Made by a program: the position numbers and the translations under genes. A stretch of DNA of 64,000 nt from Isoetes taiwanensis (lineage: Eukaryota > Streptophyta > Lycopodiopsida > Isoetales > Isoetaceae): positions 806,001 through 870,000 of the forward strand of contig JAJEKV010000131.1 of NCBI GenBank assembly GCA_021234155.1. Reading direction: 5' to 3'. Positions 33,322 through 44,529 of this stretch are shown here, in pieces (position 1 is the stretch's first letter; each line of letters starts with the position of its first letter). The notes beneath the pieces were generated by a model, which did not search any database, was not told the DNA's origin, and worked only from the letters and a program-made list of their open reading frames with translations.

Positions 33322-34070
33322 ATGACGGAGTTACAAAACCTGGATATCAGAATAGCCTCAGCGCAGGAGCTAAAGAATGTCAAATTACTCGGCAAGATGC
33401 ACACCTATGTGGTGGCGTATGTAGATCCGGCGCATAAAAGCTCCACTCATGTGGACAAGAAATGAGGCAAGGATCCGGTATGGAACGAGAAGCTTAATAT
33501 ATCGGTAGCTCCGCATATGCTGCAGAGGCCAAATGCAGTCCTAATGTTAGAAATTTTTGCCATAAGTTCGACATCGCCGCAGGGAAACAAGCTAGTAGGG
33601 TTTGTGAGAGTACCTCTGCCGGAGATATTGAGGTTACCTAATGCCGGAACAGAGTTTGTGAGTATGTCGTATGAAGTAAAGAAGCTGTCGGGGCGGGTGC
33701 AAGGCGTGTTAAATTTTGGATTCCGGCTGGGGCAAAGGAGCAGCGCGGCCGATGCTCGAGCTTGGGAGGAACCGGCTATGGCGTATCCGGCGACAGGGGT
33801 GCCATATCCAGGGCCTCAATATCAGCAGCCTCCTGTTTATCCCCATGTTTACCCTCACCAGAAACCCCCTAAAAAGAACCGCCTTGGAGGCGCCGGATTG
33901 GGGCTTGGCGCAAGTCTTCTTGGCGGCCTCTTGGCGCAGGTCTTCTTGGCGGCCTCTTGATCGGCGACATGATTGGCCATTCTTATGATTACGATGGTTA
34001 CGGTGGTGGTGATTTTGGCGGTGGCGATTTTGGTGGTGGTGATTTTGGGGGTGATTTTGGGGATTTCTAG
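33322..34070 (+). pseudogene. SRC2: SRC2-like C2-domain protein, nonsense and frameshift
   Basis: From the ATG at 33322 it reads MTELQNLDIRIASAQELKNV, a C2 domain with HTYVVAYVDPAHKSSTHVDK, DPVWNEKLNISV and LVGFVRVPLPEIL. A Pro/Tyr-rich middle (YPGPQYQQPPVYPHVYPHQK) and a Gly-rich end follow. SRC2 proteins are plant C2 proteins that bind membranes with calcium and respond to cold and other stresses. Two lesions are visible. Codon 48 (33463-33465) is TGA where relatives have Gly. A 26-bp tandem duplication (33908-33933, 33934-33959) shifts the frame to an early stop at 33960 and strands the usual tail, seen in another frame as LIGDMIGHSYDYDGYGGGDF and ending at 34070. There are no introns, as in SRC2 genes. 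It is recently inactivated, unless the lesions are sequence errors. Confidence 0.88.
33908..33959 (+). repeat. 26-bp tandem duplication
   Basis: Two copies of GCGCA(A/G)GTCTTCTTGGCGG...CTCTTG, one mismatch apart, lie inside the SRC2-like gene. The length is not a multiple of three, so the frame is lost. Confidence 0.92.
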
Positions 34071-34810
34071 TTTTTTACTACTGAAAATCTGTATATATCT
34101 GTAAATTGAAGCGATATATATGTACCTATATTTGCAAATAATGAAAAAGGATGCAATTCATTTGTAAATTGAAGCCAGCCAAGCAAGCTTTGAAGTTTAA
34201 TGAGAAGAGAAGCAATCTCATATTTTTGGAACAATATGTTTATCGTGTGGTTCGTGACATTTTTTCAATATGAGATAGTTTAATAACAAGATAAACACTA
34301 TTTTGTGGCCACTGATCTTCCTTAGTATTCACTTTTCTAGATTTGCATTTCATGAGTTGGCCAATTAAGCAACTAGTTGTCGTCCCCGTCATTTTTCTTG
34401 AAGCAATTGAAAACAAGGTGTTGTGTCCTCATGAGCGTTAAAAGAAAAGTAAGCACTTACTCATTTTGTACTAAAATTAAAACCATTCTAGCTTGCAAAC
34501 ACACTCATTTAATTGTCACTTCACTTCAAGAACCCATTTCTATAATAGAAAAAAAAAATTGCAAACAACTAGCAATAGGGCAGGCTTCGGATAAGGGTGG
34601 GAGTGGAGTGGGATTTGAAGGGTGAGAGAAATGATATTAATTTGTTCTAGTTTAAAATTCAAGGTGCAAAGGGCATTCTTGAACTAAGCTCCTTGTACAA
34701 CAACATCAAGTGAAGTGTAGTTCCATTGAACTGAATGAATGAAAATACCATGACCCACAGGGGTACCCACAATGAGGCCCCAACAATGACCTCAGCCATA
34801 TAATTAGACT

Positions 34811-34884
34811 CAAAACAAATAACTAGGCCCACGATCCACCAAATTCTCAAAACAAATAACTAGGCCCACGATCCACCAAATTCT
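34811..34884. repeat. 37-bp perfect tandem duplication
   Basis: 34811-34847 and 34848-34884 are identical (CAAAACAAATAACTAGGCCC...). The lack of any difference implies a recent event or an assembly slip. Confidence 0.93.
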
Positions 34885-35068
34885 CGAACCCAAAACCGCA
34901 TCCAAACCCCGTCCAAGTTAGAATTGACTAGGTCAAAGCGACACCTTGGCCCGCAACCCTCAAATATCGACTCCCAACGCAGGGCACGATTGTCCTCCGT
35001 CATTCTCTTCTGTCGCTCTTGTCGACCAGAGCTTCTGCAGGGCGAGCCAGATTTGGAGATGGAGCACC

Positions 35069-35344
35069 ATGGAATCGTCCGCTGGAGATGCGACGGTGGC
35101 GGAGTCATTCCGGCAGTCCATAGCTGCCCCTGTTCGAAGAATTGCCATGCTTTCCGAGAAGAATAGGGCAGATGAGGACTACAATCGATCCATTTTGAGG
35201 CCCAATGCGGCATATAAGAGCCTCAGGGCAACAAAAAATAGCCAATTTCTTTTACCTTTGAACAGAACAGGGGTCTTTCTTGCCGTTCTGGAGGTCTTAT
35301 CTATGGCGGCGCTCTGGATGATTGGTCTTCGGCGTCTGCTGTAG
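35069..35344 (+). CDS. hypothetical 91-residue protein or first exon
   Basis: I do not recognise it. The frame is open from further upstream, but the ATG at 35069 starts a natural-looking protein: MESSAGDATVAESFRQSIAA, then PVRRIAMLSEKNRADEDYNR, and a hydrophobic end (GVFLAVLEVLSMAALWMIGL) that could span a membrane once. It lies in locally GC-richer sequence between AT-rich flanks. The hydrophobic end might instead be read into an intron. Confidence 0.35.
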   Translation: MESSAGDATVAESFRQSIAAPVRRIAMLSEKNRADEDYNRSILRPNAAYKSLRATKNSQFLLPLNRTGVFLAVLEVLSMAALWMIGLRRLL

Positions 35345-35458
35345 CCCACCATTTTCCTACCTGAAATCGGAGGAGTTGTGGCAGATATTTGATGGGTTTA
35401 AGCTTTGATTCTGGATGGGGTTGTGGGAGAATGTATTAAACAGATTATAATCATAAAA

Positions 35459-35513
35459 ATGGGCTCTGGTGAGGCCGTTCGGGCCTGGAGGTTCGAATCC
35501 TCCAGCCCAGGGT
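35459..35513 (+). other. tRNA-like 3' half
   Basis: GGAGGTTCGAATCCTCC forms a perfect five-pair T arm with loop TTCGAAT, matching the B-box GGTTCGANTCC. It is followed by AGCCCAG, which pairs with TGGGCT 50 bases upstream. The D and anticodon arms expected in the intervening space are too short, so this is not a complete tRNA. It is more likely a deleted tRNA gene or a SINE head. Confidence 0.4.
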
Positions 35514-36048
35514 TGCTTGGTTTCTTTTTTTTTATGCAGGTCGGGCTGCTGTAGGAGCGCAGCATAGTTTTTATCCACTGCAATTCCGCTTCACGTAATG
35601 CCAATGGTCATGTGTTTTAATTTTGCACCTTTAAAATTTGTATGGGTCACGGCCTGCAAAAAACAGAGGGCCCTTCATCTGGCATAAAAGGAGGAATATT
35701 CTTCCCATCAACGGCCCCAATTGAAAAATGAAAACATCCCATTAACAACTTGTTTGTTAGTATGTTTTACTAGTACAAATTGAGTCTACTGTATTAATAC
35801 AGATCGACTACGGATTTATCAATATTAATATTGGTTGAGCTCAGCGGATGATTACAACAGATTACAAGACAGGCATGCGGCGGCGTTGCCGCCGCATTAG
35901 TTAAATGCTAAATGATTTTAATAGATAAGATTTAATATATTGTAGGTTTGATAATGATGTTGTTTGTGAAAGGGGACAATTGTTTTTGTATGCAGTTCAT
36001 GAATTATATCTGTTTGGTAGTGGTTCATAATTTTTATTTCTATTGTAG

Positions 36049-36310
36049 TGTGGTTTAATGAACTTATATTAGCGTTGTATCTATTGATTTAAGCAGATAG
36101 TTAAAAAAGAATGAGCATGAGAGACGAATTTTAAAGTCGACATCATTACACAATACGAATCTGCCAAATACATGTTCAGTGTGGTTTAATGGGCTTATAT
36201 TATTGTTGTACTTATTGATCTAAGCAGATAGTTAGAAAAGAATAAACATCAGAGATGAACTCTAAAACTGAGATGATTACACAATGCAAATCTGTAAAAT
36301 GCATCTTCAG
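36049..36310. repeat. 131-bp tandem duplication
   Basis: 36049-36179 and 36180-36310 both begin TGTGGTTTAATG and end in TTCAG. They share most of their sequence with scattered substitutions, so the duplication is older than the 37-bp one. Confidence 0.88.
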
Positions 36311-36339
36311 GATATTTTTATCTTCGTGTATACTATTCC

Positions 36340-36734
36340 CATGTGAATTAAAACCATCGTGGCATATCATATCGCTCTGATTCATCGTATATATACCATC
36401 GAAGAGGATCTCCTTCTTGTGAAGCTGGTAATAGTCTATGATATGTTCTTCCCATAATACTGGCAGATGATGGTGTCTTCAGATGCACAAATAATCCTTT
36501 CACACCAAGAACAGTAAAGAATAAATTGGTTACCTTTCGTGAATCTCTAGAAAATTTAGGATCAGAATATAATTCATTTATGCGCTGTGGTACTTCAGGC
36601 AGCTGTGGGAGTCTCCATTTTCCATTATTGCAACAAAACCCTTTTCTCTCCACATTTAGCAATTCTAGCCCACAATTATCACACCTTTTATTCCATTCAC
36701 ATCTAATTCCTCCTTTTCCGATTTTCTTTCTCAT
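36340..36734 (-). pseudogene. Helitron replicase-helicase, amino-terminal fragment
   Basis: The minus-strand frame reads CDNCGLELLNVERKGFCCNN, then GKWRLPQLPEVPQRINELY, SASIMGRTYHRLLPA and DPLRWYIYDESERYD. The zinc-finger/'CC.NGK..LP.LP..P' start and the 'G..YHR..P' block are those of the amino-terminal region of Helitron Rep-helicases. The rest of the protein does not follow at lower coordinates. No terminus is seen. Confidence 0.72.
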
Positions 36735-36744
36735 TTTTTATGCT

Positions 36745-39700
36745 AATTGTTCCCAATAATTTTCTCTTTGGTCACAACTTATATTACTGTCTATGCAAAC
36801 ACACTCGTTTTTGTCAAGCCTGTTCCCTGTTTCATTCAGCCTAATCTCCTTTGATCGACGTCTCTTTCGTGAACTTGACATTGCTTGAGCCATGCATATG
36901 TCTGCATTTGTCCTAAAATCTTTGACAATATGCCTTGGTCGCCCTCTTTTATGAAAATCGCTGATATTTTCGACTCACAACAAAATTACGAAAAGACTTT
37001 TATATGGACTTACTTGCACTTAACTGATAAAAACACCAGAGGTTGTCACTGTACAGATAAACCTCCATGCAAACCTAAGAAAATCATTTTTTTAATATAG
37101 TCTAAGCCATTGTCATCAGGTGCCAAATTAAAGCCTGTATATAGAGCCAAATAACAAATAACAACTGGTTCTCTAAAGCCACGCTCCAGTATATCTGCAA
37201 AAGAAAGCAACAACTGTGACAATAGATTCTCTAGACAAAACAAATTTGCATCTAAAAGCAGGGATTGTGGTTACTGATACAAACTCTCTGACAGATCAAT
37301 TCTAAAGTCTTCAAGTTTTTTCTCCTCGTGGCATGCATGCTGACATGGGTTCCCCGAGCTCAAAGCTGGCATTGCCTGTTTAGGAATTTCTATCCGCCAA
37401 AACTCAAACCTTAAATCATGCAAGAAATTTTTTTCCCAATTTTTGGATCATCGGGAATTTTTTCCGATGGCTAATATCTCTAAAACCTTAGGAAATGCAT
37501 CTTAAAATCTTTTCCACCAAACCTAAAAATCCAAATTTAAACAATAGATAGATAGTATGGTGTCGTGCGATTATCCAATCCCAACAATGCCCACCATTGG
37601 ATCAGCAACTTGACAACAATGGTTATTTCTGATAGTCCATCGCTCCTGAGTGATTATCAGTTTCACAGTCAAATGAATGGTGTTATATGCCTCCACCAAC
37701 TTTTTAAAAAAGTCAACCCTCCCCTCCCGATGATCATAGCAGATAACCTTATTGGCCTGTCAAGCCTCGAAGGTTATATGCCATAATCATCTCACAAAGA
37801 TGGTTAACCTCCTCATCACATGTCACACCTATGATATTTTCAAATTGTGGAACTCTAAAATACCTCTTTATTTCTTTGGCAAAGTTGTCATTGGATATGT
37901 GAACTTATTTATCAAGGGTAGAATGGTTGATGATTGAACTAGTAGGGGGTGTACCAATAATGAACCACTTAAAAATTACAGAGAGGAAATGCGAAAAATA
38001 AAATATCTTTGCTAAATAAATATGCATGGCTTAAAAGATTTTTGTTTGAGGTATACATATTCTTTTCTTGAAAAACATTGGGTGCGTATAGCTCGTGAAT
38101 TCTGCCCATGAAATGGCCCTATCTATAAATATAAGGATCAATAAAATTCCCTATTGTTGGAATGAATAAGATTATTGAAGAATTTAACTCATTTTACCAT
38201 AGTCCACAATTGTATCATGGTTCACAATTGGTTACCCTCCTCTAACAGAAGCCTACTATTGTCGGGCCTTAGCAACATTTACCTTGTTAGGATTGTTGGC
38301 AGTTTGTATGTGGCATAATAGGATTGAATATATGTTAACGTCCATGGAGGCCAGAGGCCAAATCAGCTTCTGAGATAAGTACATGTTGCTAGTAGTGAAA
38401 GCATTATTAGCAGCACTTGTCATGTTGGACATGTGGCATTTTGTATATGGCACAATAGGAATTAAATTAAATGGAAAGGAAGTGGTGAAGTTAGATAGCC
38501 TCACCATTTCGCTAAATGTTTTTCTCCACTAAGCATGCTTCATGTTATACAATTGAGCAGAGTGTACATATCATCTATAATTTTTCCATGTGGGTTTTTC
38601 TTTTCTCCTTCGTAGGATTGATGAAATATGAAGGTATGTTCTTAAACATTCGACCCGCAGGATCCTATGCACTTAGAAGGTTTATTTTGCAGGCAGAATC
38701 GAGATCAGTCGTTCCTGCTATGATCAATTGATTTCTTTCTACTTCGCACTTGGTGAACTTCAATGATAATGGCTATTCTCTTGCAACAAAGTGTGATGAA
38801 ATTTAAGGTCGTTTGTTGTACAAAGTGAACATCATGCTTCTTAACATATGATCTACAGAAATATTAAGTACTAACGACTCCATAGATTTAATAGATGAGT
38901 TATAGAACAAATTTTAGTGGGTCAGTATTGATGATAGATGATTTAATCTCCATTTTGAAATTTGATATAAGAAGGAGCAGCAACATCTATTTAGTAAGGC
39001 TCTCCCCCATGACATGAGCATTGCGGCAATTCAGACAAAGAGGACCGCTAGAATGCCAAAGGCCATATAACTAGCTAAAAGAATCCATATAACATGGAGA
39101 TAACTGGTATTAGCTCTACAGATAATTGCCTAATGCATAATATGTTACGCAATAGATGATCTCAAAGTGCTTATATCATTCAGATTGTTACAAGGTTGAA
39201 CAACTTTAGGTGATCGCCAAGCAATGTCAATTGCATTGAGGAAAAAGGGTGGAGTATGTATGATGGTTTAAGGTAAATATAGCTATTAACATGTACTGTT
39301 TAAAGATATTGATGTTATCAAGAAGACATCAAAATGTATACAGTGAATTATGGTGAGATGTTTCTAGACAAGATTTTCTGTGAAGGTTGGTATAGTAGAT
39401 TGCATGAGTCAATCAAGAATGTGGATTGCGGAATAAAGAAAGAGAGCACTTGAATTAGGGACTGCATTCAAAAACAAACTTTTTACATCTCACTTTCAAT
39501 GTAGAAGATGAGGATATAAATAATCTTGGTTTTTAGTGGAACAAGACGATGTTGATGAAATCCATTCCAAGTCATAGGTATCAGCATCATGAAGGATGGT
39601 CAGTATAAAAGACCATGAGACTTGGAAGCACAATGGACATTACTTGATGTTAGAAGAATATTAGAGTTGTGGCCTAAATTTTTCATTTTTTGGTGAACAA

Positions 39701-40376
39701 TGAAACTAGGAAAACATAAGAAAGATCTTGCGACATCCCCCTCATCTATAGGATGCCCCGATCGTATAAATAATAGAGATCCCCTTCTGTCGACCTCCAT
39801 AGCAGGCATGAGGCTGTCCATAATACATCATCTCCTTGCTGGTGCTCAACGGATGAAGTGGAAACATGAATGTGTCTTGCCACGACTTTCTCGGCATTGC
39901 TCTAGCTATGGCAGCGTGTAAACATAAGCATATAGCAACATGCAAATAGCAATATCCATACCCACCACGAAGGTAGGGCATTATAATCCAACATATCAAT
40001 AGAGATACATCAACAACATCACGTAGTGGATGCTATCCAAGCTCGACCCGTGAGATATAACGGGCAGTCTAGTTCTCCAAATAACAACCAATGAAAGTTA
40101 TGGCAATGACATTGGTTGATATAGAATAATGGTAAGGATTTTGCAGATAGATCAAAGAGCCTTGGGTCTTGACTGTAGCCTACCAGATACGTAAAAGAGC
40201 TACTCCAGGGTTGCATCTCCCCAGGCAGGAGCGTTGTTTTCTCTAAAAGACATCATGCCAGTGTAGGTAGTTAGAGAGACAAGGTTGCCCCAACTCATAC
40301 TCAACCTGACATCATTGAAGTGACATATCACTTAGGAGAATCAAATCCATATATTGCTATCAGATCTAGCTAGCAA
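36745..40376. other. gene-free AT-rich stretch
   Basis: I find no coding, RNA or repeat feature that I can support over these 3.6 kb. Confidence 0.4.
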
Positions 40377-40871
40377 TGAACCTATGCGAAAACAAGGAAA
40401 ATACATGGAAAATACGCAAGAAATACGGAAGAAATATGCTAAGATCAACAAAGAATCTGATATATGAACATAAATCAAGAGTGCAATGGCCCGAAGGCAA
40501 GCAGGAACAAGAGACAGATACCTAGAAGGCTCAAGACTGGTGTTGAACCGGAATGGTTCGACAAGAAGATGGTGCCTCTTTATATATCTAGGCTAACAGT
40601 CAGGATCATGCTACTCCAATGGATGAGATCACACCAAGTGTCACGCATGCATGTAGGTTCTAGAATATTCTAGACCCTCTTGGAAACAGCCCACATATTA
40701 GAACATGAGGGAATATTTTCAACAAGTATTGGTAGCGCACTTGGCAAAGGTGTGTAACTTGCAATTAGAAGGTTGTAAATTCAAAGCTTGTCTTGTGCAA
40801 CTAGCTTTTTGCATCTCCATCTTTTGTACAGGTAATATTCGTATGATATGAATATTCATATGGTCGTCACA
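40377..40871 (-). repeat. 3' LTR of gypsy element B
   Basis: On the minus strand it begins TGTGACGACCATATGAATAT directly after a purine tract and ends ...GTTTTCGCATAGGTTCA at 40377. The last 280 bases match the LTR remnant at 26240-26518 in opposite orientation, with a TATA box in place, so A and B are one family. Length is 495 bp. Confidence 0.82.
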
Positions 40872-42216
40872 CTATCCCCCTCCTATGACGGCGACGAGTC
40901 CTCGGAGCTGGGGTCGGAGTACTCCAACTTGGCTTATCTGGATAACATCGGTGAAACTCCACAATTTTATCAGGAGCATTAGTCAGATTCTCGGTAGGCT
41001 CCCAAGTTCTATCACTTGATGAGTAACCTTCCCAATCGACAAAGTAATACAATCGCCGACGAAGAAACTTGGAGTCCAGAATTTCCCGAACCTCAAACTC
41101 CTCATGATCATCAATTTCCACTGGTGGCGACGACAGAGGAATGCGATCCGGGAAAGTATTAACTGTGTAGGGCTCTAATAGAGAAACATGAAATACTGGG
41201 TGGAGACGAATAGATGGAGGGAGCTCGAGCCGGAATGCCACATCGCTGATCTGAGCCGTGTTTTGGTAAGGACCAAGGCGACGATAGTCAAGCTTGTTGC
41301 AGGGGCATGAAATAAAGAGGTCCCTGAAAGAAGTCAGATAAGGTCATTATTGTGAAATTTAGGAGCTTCCTGTGGATGCAAATTGGCATAATGCCGATAG
41401 CGTTCCTGTGCTCGGTGAGGATGATGCTGGAGATCTGATTGAAGAGCTTGGAGTTTCTCAAGTCGAGACTCGGCACTAGGGTTAGCAGAGTCACTGTTAA
41501 TGAGAATGCTGACCAGAATTCAGAAAGAAGGGAGTCTGGCCAGTGGAAGCCTGTACTGAGTTGTTATAGGCAAACTCAGCTAATGGAAGAGAATCGACCC
41601 AATCATCCTGCTGATAATTGATAAAGCACCTTAAATATTGCTCCAGTGTCTGATTAGTGTGTCTGCTTGCCCATTACTTTCTGGATTATGACAGGATGTC
41701 AGTGAGAAATCGATATGCAATAACTCCAAAAGCCGCTTCCAAAAACCTGCGATGAACTGAGGTCCACGATCACCGACGATAGTATCTGGCAATCTATGAA
41801 GTCTGACTACTTCACAAAGAAGAATATCAGTTGTTCCCTCATTGGTGATGGTGATGTTGCAGGGAATAAAATGAGCCATCTTAGAGAGACAGTAACAATG
41901 ATGGCATCACAACTCCGAGAGAGTCTACTAACATACTCTTTCAAGGTCCATCTAGATCTGGCAGTAGCTGAAGAAGGCCATGAGGAAGATGTCTCGAAAG
42001 CTTCGTTCGATAGTAGATGTCATAGGATCGAGTAAAAGCTTCAACACAGCGACGAAGCACAAGCTACCAATACTCTCGACTAATAAGTTCAAGAGTCTTG
42101 GTTACTCCAAAGTGTCCAGCCATAGGTGAATCATGGCAAGCCTAGAGAACTTGAAGCCTCGAAGCACCATCTGGCACATACAGAAGCCCATCATGGAACA
42201 TGAGTCCATCTAGCTT
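40867..42216 (-). pseudogene. integrase and chromodomain of gypsy element B, 5'-truncated
   Basis: From high to low coordinates it holds a zinc-binding HDSPMAGHFGVTKTLELISR (about 42135-42077), the core VGDRGPQFIAGFWKRLLELL (about 41795-41737) with the second catalytic Asp, and CHNPESNGQADT. A degenerate middle (about 41494-41288) follows. The intact end is 41241-40867, with LPPSIRLHPVFHVSLLEPY and the chromodomain REILDSKFLRRRLYYFVDWE continuing to RTWEPTENL. The first Asp block and everything upstream are lost at the junction with Helitron sequence at about 42217. It makes no functional integrase. Confidence 0.85.
40872..40883 (-). other. polypurine tract of element B
   Basis: The minus strand reads ATAGGAGGGGGATAG up to the LTR start. 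It overlaps the end of the pol frame, as is common in compact gypsy elements. Confidence 0.7.
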
Positions 42217-44529
42217 CTTTATATGTTGCACACAACTCCCCATCAAAAGAGCGTAAATCTTCAAAACTAACTGCACCTGTCACGCGGGTTAATAGGAGCC
42301 GTAAATAGTATCACTCTCCTTCTGAAGGATTAACAAAGTACATGCGTCCAATAGTGGGAAACTTCTGGTTGTTGGACCTGTCCAGCCATTTTCTACTGGG
42401 TTTATTGTAGGTAAACTTTTTAGGAAAATCATGATAGAACAATTGAGTAACCTCTCTATCTCCAGATGCGTTCATCTCGAAAAAGCTGTCAACGTTGTTC
42501 CTTTATTCTTGCTTCTTATACTGTGTGTCCATGCTCATACCTTCTAGATAGTATACATCTTGTTGCATTAGGAGATGCCCAACCAATCTAGTGACATGAG
42601 GAAACTGTGTATTTCATATGAGAGAATTCTCCATGATGTCTCAGAAGCTGAGAAATAGCATGCATTCAAGAAGTGCTTAACCTCATCATGGTTTATGGTG
42701 GGTCTGCTGCTAGTAGATGCACCATCACTCGCTGCTTCTAAGTTCATATTGATCATATCCGGCCCTTTGTAGACATATTTGTATAGATATTTAACGGCCT
42801 TTATGGCAGCACATACCTCAATATTGATATGGCACTTGAAGTACGATGTCAGCCACGGATTATATGGCACAACCCATACGTTGTCTAAATCTATATCCCC
42901 TTTTTTCACCTTTCGGCCATCATCCCTTCTTCAGTACAACGGATATCCATCAACGACTGTCGTCTCATCTGAAAATGCACATGGATAATGTTTTATACAC
43001 TTACCATCTTGCATGCACGGACTATTCGGATATCCAATACCACATGGCCCATGCATCATATTACGGGTGACTACCTCATACAATTCAGGATATACATTTT
43101 TGTCTGGTATTTCAGCACTTTGATCAATCTCTTCGGCTGTGAAGGGCTTGTCTTCCTACGTGATTAGTTATCAGATCTATCAGCTCCTTTACCTTCATAT
43201 GGAATACTCTAGCCACTAACTCTGGTCGATCACTTGGCGATTGGCCATATAATAATTCCCTCCTAATCTCTTCCCAATTTGCATTGGCAGTCATGGTTAT
43301 AAAGAGGTCCGTCCTGCCATGTTCGCGAACAATAGACATAGCATCCTGATATTGTTGGGTCATGTATCTCGGACCTCCAACATGTGAGGATGGTAACACA
43401 ACTTTTCGCCCAATAGCACTTGCATCGTCTCCTTCAAAGTCCATAATGCCCTGTAACATGTCTTTTCGAATGGTGAACAACACCATGAATTGCAGTCTTT
43501 CTTGTTTCATCTTCGCAAACATATCACAAATGTATTCTTGAAGCAATCGGCCAGCCATGTGAAGGGGAGATGCATGCCCACGATGCATGAACCGATGATA
43601 TCTGTAGTACTCCATAATAGTTACTTCCTTTGTGCCTCTCCGTCCATGAGGTATTTTAAGATGCCATCCATATGTACCATAGGGAAGAAGTAGCACAAAG
43701 TGCAATGGATTATATGCTGAGTGATATGCATCTATAAACTTCACGTCACCATCCTTAGAGTGTATAATAATGTCCCTTCGGGCTTATCATCGATAGGCAT
43801 TAAGAAAGCCACCTCATTTACAGTTGGAGCATTATATTGCCTCCTCACAGGATTTTGCACATTACAAGAAGGTATACGTAAACGGATATCCATAGTTGGA
43901 TGGATACGCATAATCTGTGTCGTACTCAAGAATATGCTAACAAATGGATTGTACTCTGTCATAAGGGCCTGCAACTGCACCACTATTTCTTGCCTCAATC
44001 CATCAAGAATGGACATCCTGCGTTCAACTTGCATGTCCTCGCCATCCATGATGTATACCTATACAAATTTTGCATGCTTTTGATGCCCTTGTGGTGGCAA
44101 TAATGTTCCCATCTTATGGCACATGCGGCCATTGACCCTAAAAGTGTAAGCTCCACCAATAGCATTTGCCAATGCCTCATCAATTTTCACACCCACTGAG
44201 GCAAACGAAAAAATATTATAGTACTTTCTAATGTTCATGCAAAAGTGATCACCCAACAATGCCTGTGGTGGTTCTGGAATGAATGGCAGCTGCACATTTC
44301 CATTAGCACATGCTCTGCACTTCTTTTTAACTGTGAGTTCTGCTTTCCACTGCATAGCCCCACAATACAAACATCTATGATCCATATTACCAAGGTCATG
44401 AGGAAAAGGTAAATTCCACGTCCATGCTATCTTGTTGAAACCGCGTTTACTAGTAGGACGTTCTTTAGGACCAATGGCAGTGTTGTATTTATAATCACTT
44501 GCACACTTTTTGAAAAGCATTTGTTCCAA
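42217..44529 (-). pseudogene. Helitron Rep-helicase, amino half, lacking the HUH motif
   Basis: In order on the minus strand it holds a zinc-finger start (HRCLYCGAMQWKAELTVKKK, CRACANGNVQLPFIPEPP; 44059-44529), LRQEIVVQLQALMTEYNPFV (43741-44049) and the Rep part (43124-43744) with SAYNPLHFVLLLPYGTYGWH and TDLFITMTANANWEEIRREL. Then come MMHGPCGIGYPNSPCMQDGK (about 43057) and WVVPYNPWLTSYFKCHINIE with YLYKYVYKGPD (42568-42909). QKFPTIGRMYFVNPSEGE and LLLTRVTGAVSFEDLRSFDG follow down to about 42217. Between NHVGR and DKPFTAEEIDQ, where Helitrons carry the EFQKRGLPH-type HUH motif, about 25-30 residues are absent. The helicase half is lost at the gypsy junction. Confidence 0.85.
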
